This document shows, piece by piece, positions 32,324 through 32,830 of a stretch of DNA of 32,830 bases (positions within the stretch are counted from its first letter, which is position 1; each line of letters begins with the position of its first letter). A program made the translations under genes and the position numbers. The notes below the pieces were generated by a model. That model was not told the origin of the DNA. It saw nothing but the letters and a program-made list of their open reading frames with translations, and did not search any database. The stretch comes from RGIG4097 sp964599875 (GTDB taxonomy: Bacteria > Bacillota > Clostridia > Christensenellales > CAG-917): the NCBI GenBank assembly GCA_964599875.1, contig CAZRHE010000018.1, positions 1 to 32,830 of the forward strand, in the 5' to 3' direction.

Positions 32324-32352
32324 TTGATTTTACGTTGCGTTTCGGTTATAAT
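32324..32352 (+). promoter_or_regulatory. Promoter of the HU gene
   Basis: TTGATT (32324-32329), 17-nt spacer, TATAAT (32347-32352). Confidence 0.8.
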
Positions 32353-32396
32353 ATGGTTGTAACCGCGATATGCGGTCAATTACAGGAGGTAAAATA

Positions 32397-32669
32397 ATGA
32401 ACAAAGCCGATTTTATTAAAGCAGTAGCAGCAAAGGCAGAAATTTCCAACAAAGACGCACAAGCGGCAGTCGACGCATTCATCGCAACCGTAGCGGACGC
32501 ACTCAAAGCAGGCGACAAAGTCGCAATCGCAGGTCTGGGCACTTTCGAACTCAAACATAAAGCGGAAAGAACCGGTTTCAACCCCATCAAAGGCGAACAA
32601 ATCACCATCCCCGCATGCGACGCACCCGTCCTCAAATTCGGAAAACAATTCAAAGACCTTTTCAACTGA
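32397..32669 (+). CDS. hup: HU-family DNA-binding protein
   Basis: A 90-residue histone-like protein that bends and compacts DNA as a dimer. The two N-terminal helices (MNKADFIKAVAAKAEISNKDAQAAVDAFIATVADAL) and the strand GDKVAIAGLGTFELKHKAERTGFNP are diagnostic. The usual arm residues RxGxNPxTG appear here as RTGFNPIKGEQITIPACDAPVLKFG, and the C-terminus KQFKDLFN matches K-x-L-K-x-x-x-N. The start at 32397 is fixed by AGGAGG seven bases upstream. It is monocistronic, with its own strong promoter and terminator, as expected for an abundant protein. A cysteine replaces the usual small residue in IPACDAPVLKF. Confidence 0.96.
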   Translation: MNKADFIKAVAAKAEISNKDAQAAVDAFIATVADALKAGDKVAIAGLGTFELKHKAERTGFNPIKGEQITIPACDAPVLKFGKQFKDLFN

Positions 32670-32689
32670 TTATCGACTTAAAAAAATAT

Positions 32690-32723
32690 AAAGTCACTCC
32701 CCGCGAGTGACTTTTATTTTTTT
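32690..32723 (+). terminator. HU terminator
   Basis: AAAGTCACTC (32690-32699) and GAGTGACTTT (32705-32714), followed by a T-rich tail TTTATTTTTTT. Confidence 0.92.
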
Positions 32724-32750
32724 ATGTAGTGGTGCGTCTTCCCCTGTTCG

Positions 32751-32830
32751 AGGGTTACTTATACGTGCACGCACTACTTATTCGAAGACGGAACACGAGG
32801 CGCGACGCGCCGAGAACTTCGAGTGTTGAG
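32751..32830. repeat. Interspersed repeat, right copy (cut by the window edge)
   Basis: 32781-32830 is identical to 327-376. Upstream similarity includes CTTATAC (32758-32764, as 307-313). A flanking inverted repeat GTAGTG (32726-32731) / CACTAC (32772-32777) is seen only here. The copy runs off the window, so whether a structured unit like unit A follows is unknown. Confidence 0.9.

Larger units (their letters stand above)
32072..32396. other. Divergent intergenic region with two promoters and hairpins
   Basis: No gene. It holds the minus-strand aminotransferase promoter (32110-32138) and the plus-strand HU promoter (32324-32352). Between them are a hairpin GACAAAA (32191-32197) / TTTTGTC (32205-32211), an A-then-T tract at about 32216-32230 likely to bend DNA, and a stem AAAAAACCT (32285-32293) / AGGTTTTTT (32304-32312) that could stop transcription in either direction. 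Confidence 0.6.

Overview
The window reads as chromosomal DNA of an anaerobic, low-to-mid GC Firmicute, most likely an uncultured clostridial (gut-type) lineage. The evidence is the order dnaG-rpoD-trmK-nif3-like-zinc ribbon, which is a Firmicutes arrangement, together with strong AGGAGG ribosome sites, rubrerythrin, a CsoR/CopA pair, an ECF-type S component and many hairpin-plus-T-run terminators. No phage, integrase, transposase or CRISPR array was seen. Assignment below class level is not possible from sequence reading alone.

Layout. 1-1016 has no credible gene. It holds an interspersed repeat (50 bp of it recur exactly at the right edge, 32781-32830) and two diverged tandem copies of a structured unit whose stems carry compensatory changes. 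1017-3080 (minus) holds a von Willebrand A protein, a small ribbon-helix-helix-like protein and a macrodomain fused to a helix-turn-helix-like domain. 3146-13191 (minus) is a long, tightly packed run read in the order dnaG, rpoD, trmK, nif3-like, zinc-ribbon coiled coil, lacZ, thrS. It joins DNA replication, the housekeeping sigma factor, tRNA modification and charging, and, unusually, a beta-galactosidase.

13387-16853 has single genes on both strands: an ECF S component with an apparently leaderless GTG start, a free-standing FtsK-gamma-like protein, rubrerythrin, a 47-residue cysteine-rich peptide, tRNA-Ala and tRNA-Ile with a strong promoter, a DUF4926-like protein and an XRE regulator. 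16870-19364 encodes a four-helix membrane protein and a membrane-anchored extracellular lipase-like hydrolase. 19419-23020 has a sugar O-acetyltransferase and, divergently, the copper operon csoR-copA with a palindromic CsoR-type operator. copA ends in an in-frame CopZ-like domain that has its own excellent ribosome site.

23138-26524 is a large secreted, cysteine-module surface protein with internal DNA repeats. A TraX-family membrane protein and a lipoprotein serpin with an odd hinge follow. 29125-32071 (minus) is a two-gene unit: a class III aminotransferase and a duplicated class II aldolase-like protein whose first half has lost its metal ligands. An HU gene and the second repeat copy close the window.

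Promoters and terminators were called by eye from -35/-10 boxes and inverted repeats. They are consistent with short, independently transcribed units outside the dnaG-thrS run.
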